Shown: one piece after another, positions 63,509-64,000 of the stretch
How the letters are laid out: every line of letters begins with the position of its first letter
Numbering within the stretch: position 1 is the stretch's first letter
From: Flavobacterium sp. TR2
GTDB taxonomy: Bacteria > Bacteroidota > Bacteroidia > Flavobacteriales > Flavobacteriaceae
Direction of reading: 5' to 3'
Assembly: GCF_025252405.1 (NCBI RefSeq)
Contig: NZ_CP104307.1
Span: forward strand, 124,001 to 188,000
DNA: 64,000 nucleotides
Program-made: the position numbers and the translations under genes
The notes under the pieces: generated by a model
Seen by the model: only the letters and a program-made list of their open reading frames with translations
What the model was told of the DNA's origin: nothing
Databases searched by the model: none

Positions 63509-63608
63509 GCCACGAATTTTGAGAATTAACGCGAATTAATTTGTGTAAATTGAATAACTCATTTAGTTTTCCAACTTTAAATTAGTGCCAATTCGGGAAA
63601 TTCGTGGC
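63509..63608. repeat. GCCACGAATT-type inverted repeat
   Basis: GCCACGAATT at 63509-63518 begins the left arm and AAATTCGTGGC at 63598-63608 ends the right arm. The arms continue inward imperfectly (AATTAACGCGAATTAATTT against AAATTAGTGCCAATTCGGG). This is the third copy of the GCCACGAATT family in the window. Confidence 0.75.
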
Positions 63609-63621
63609 AAAAGATTTAAAA

Positions 63622-64000
63622 CTATTTCACTCGAATACTCCATTCAAAATCCATTTCAGAAACCTGAACGCCTTCTTCATTTGTTCCAATAGATTTCATC
63701 CAGAATGTCTGGCCTTCCCCTGTTTCAATTGTTTTTTTTATGGCATCGGCAATCAAATGTCCGTCTTTGCAGACAAATGTAATTCGGCCTGTTGCTTTTT
63801 TTGTGAAGTTTCCTTTATTGTTGGCTACTAACATCGAAATCTTTTTGCCGCTTTCCTGAATTTGAGAAATCACCAAAGCTCCTGTGGTCAATTCTGCCGC
63901 CATGGCCTGAACAGCAAAATACATCGAGTTAAACGGATTCTGATTAATCCATCTGTGTTTTACTGTAACTGTACAGCTGCTATCATTTATATCTTTTACA
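63622..64000 (-). CDS. DUF4442 (hotdog thioesterase-like) protein, start outside window
   Basis: The frame is open to the right edge, so the 5' end is missing; the Met at 63924 is internal. Reading from the edge, TVKHRWINQNPFNSMYFAVQ is followed by AMAAELTTGALVISQIQE and SMLVANNKGNFTKKATGRI, which fit the DUF4442 hotdog fold (thioesterase-like). The active-site residue pattern is not complete in the visible part. It is convergent with the copper island across an inverted repeat. Confidence 0.78.
   Translation of the reverse strand, partial: VKDINDSSCTVTVKHRWINQNPFNSMYFAVQAMAAELTTGALVISQIQESGKKISMLVANNKGNFTKKATGRITFVCKDGHLIADAIKKTIETGEGQTFWMKSIGTNEEGVQVSEMDFEWSIRVK

Overview
The window is AT-rich chromosomal DNA from a member of the Bacteroidota, almost certainly a Flavobacterium or close relative. 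The evidence is the gene repertoire (SusC/SusD pair, several TonB-dependent receptors with carboxypeptidase-regulatory-like domains, PorT-type small beta-barrels, DUF4290, DUF493, DUF5686, DUF4249, DUF3347). Promoters also fit the Bacteroidota consensus TTG-N19-TAnnTTTG (6533, 26492, 28894 and 44328), and start codons lack Shine-Dalgarno sequences. I saw no phage, insertion sequence, integron or CRISPR array.

Layout. 1-6420: end of an ABC exporter, a DUF2971 protein, a lipoprotein with EF-hand-like loops, a TonB receptor and a LytM peptidase. 6530-9000: a short coiled-coil protein, zapA, a candidate 6S RNA and rny. 9020-14500: sensor kinase, xerD, three small beta-barrel paralogs and aroQ. 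14650-21000: DUF5686 protein, CDF transporter, murA (with Asp at the catalytic Cys position), DUF4290 and DUF493. 21050-29970: esterase, NadR-like ATPase, recQ-fmt, HU, YqgE, aminotransferase IV, START-like protein, tRNA-Met and ACT-domain protein. 29967-32663: antiporter and lipoprotein. 32951-38146: an ECF sigma / small protein / FecR / STN-TonB receptor / DUF4249 locus. 38222-46754: a secreted flavodoxin-RidA fusion, AraC regulators, GNAT, MgtC, a GH2 glycosidase, a nucleosidase, and a DUF6642-like/AraC pair followed by a small protein and a pentapeptide protein. 46882-53553: SusC/SusD/beta-helix lipoprotein operon with an operator at its promoter. 54177-56280: divergent MFS/AraC pair. 56350-63444: copper-handling island (Cys-rich secreted protein, DUF3347, HMA-AraC regulator, CopA ATPase, multicopper oxidase fused to a beta-barrel, second Cys-rich peptide). 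The window ends inside a DUF4442 gene.

How the parts work together. The copper island covers periplasmic binding, sensing, export across the inner membrane and periplasmic oxidation. The Sus-type operon and the GH2 enzyme point to polysaccharide scavenging. The FecI/FecR locus is a typical cell-surface signalling system.

The strongest signal not explained by genes is in the spacers. At least nine gaps carry long, imperfect inverted repeats built from a few word families (GCCACGAATT..., CCACAGATT..., AAGGTTCTGAG heptads, CGCAAAGG..., AACACATAGAGACAT). Two or three other gaps carry short GYTCC-NNN-GGARC palindromes, one pair of which forms a 24-bp perfect stem.
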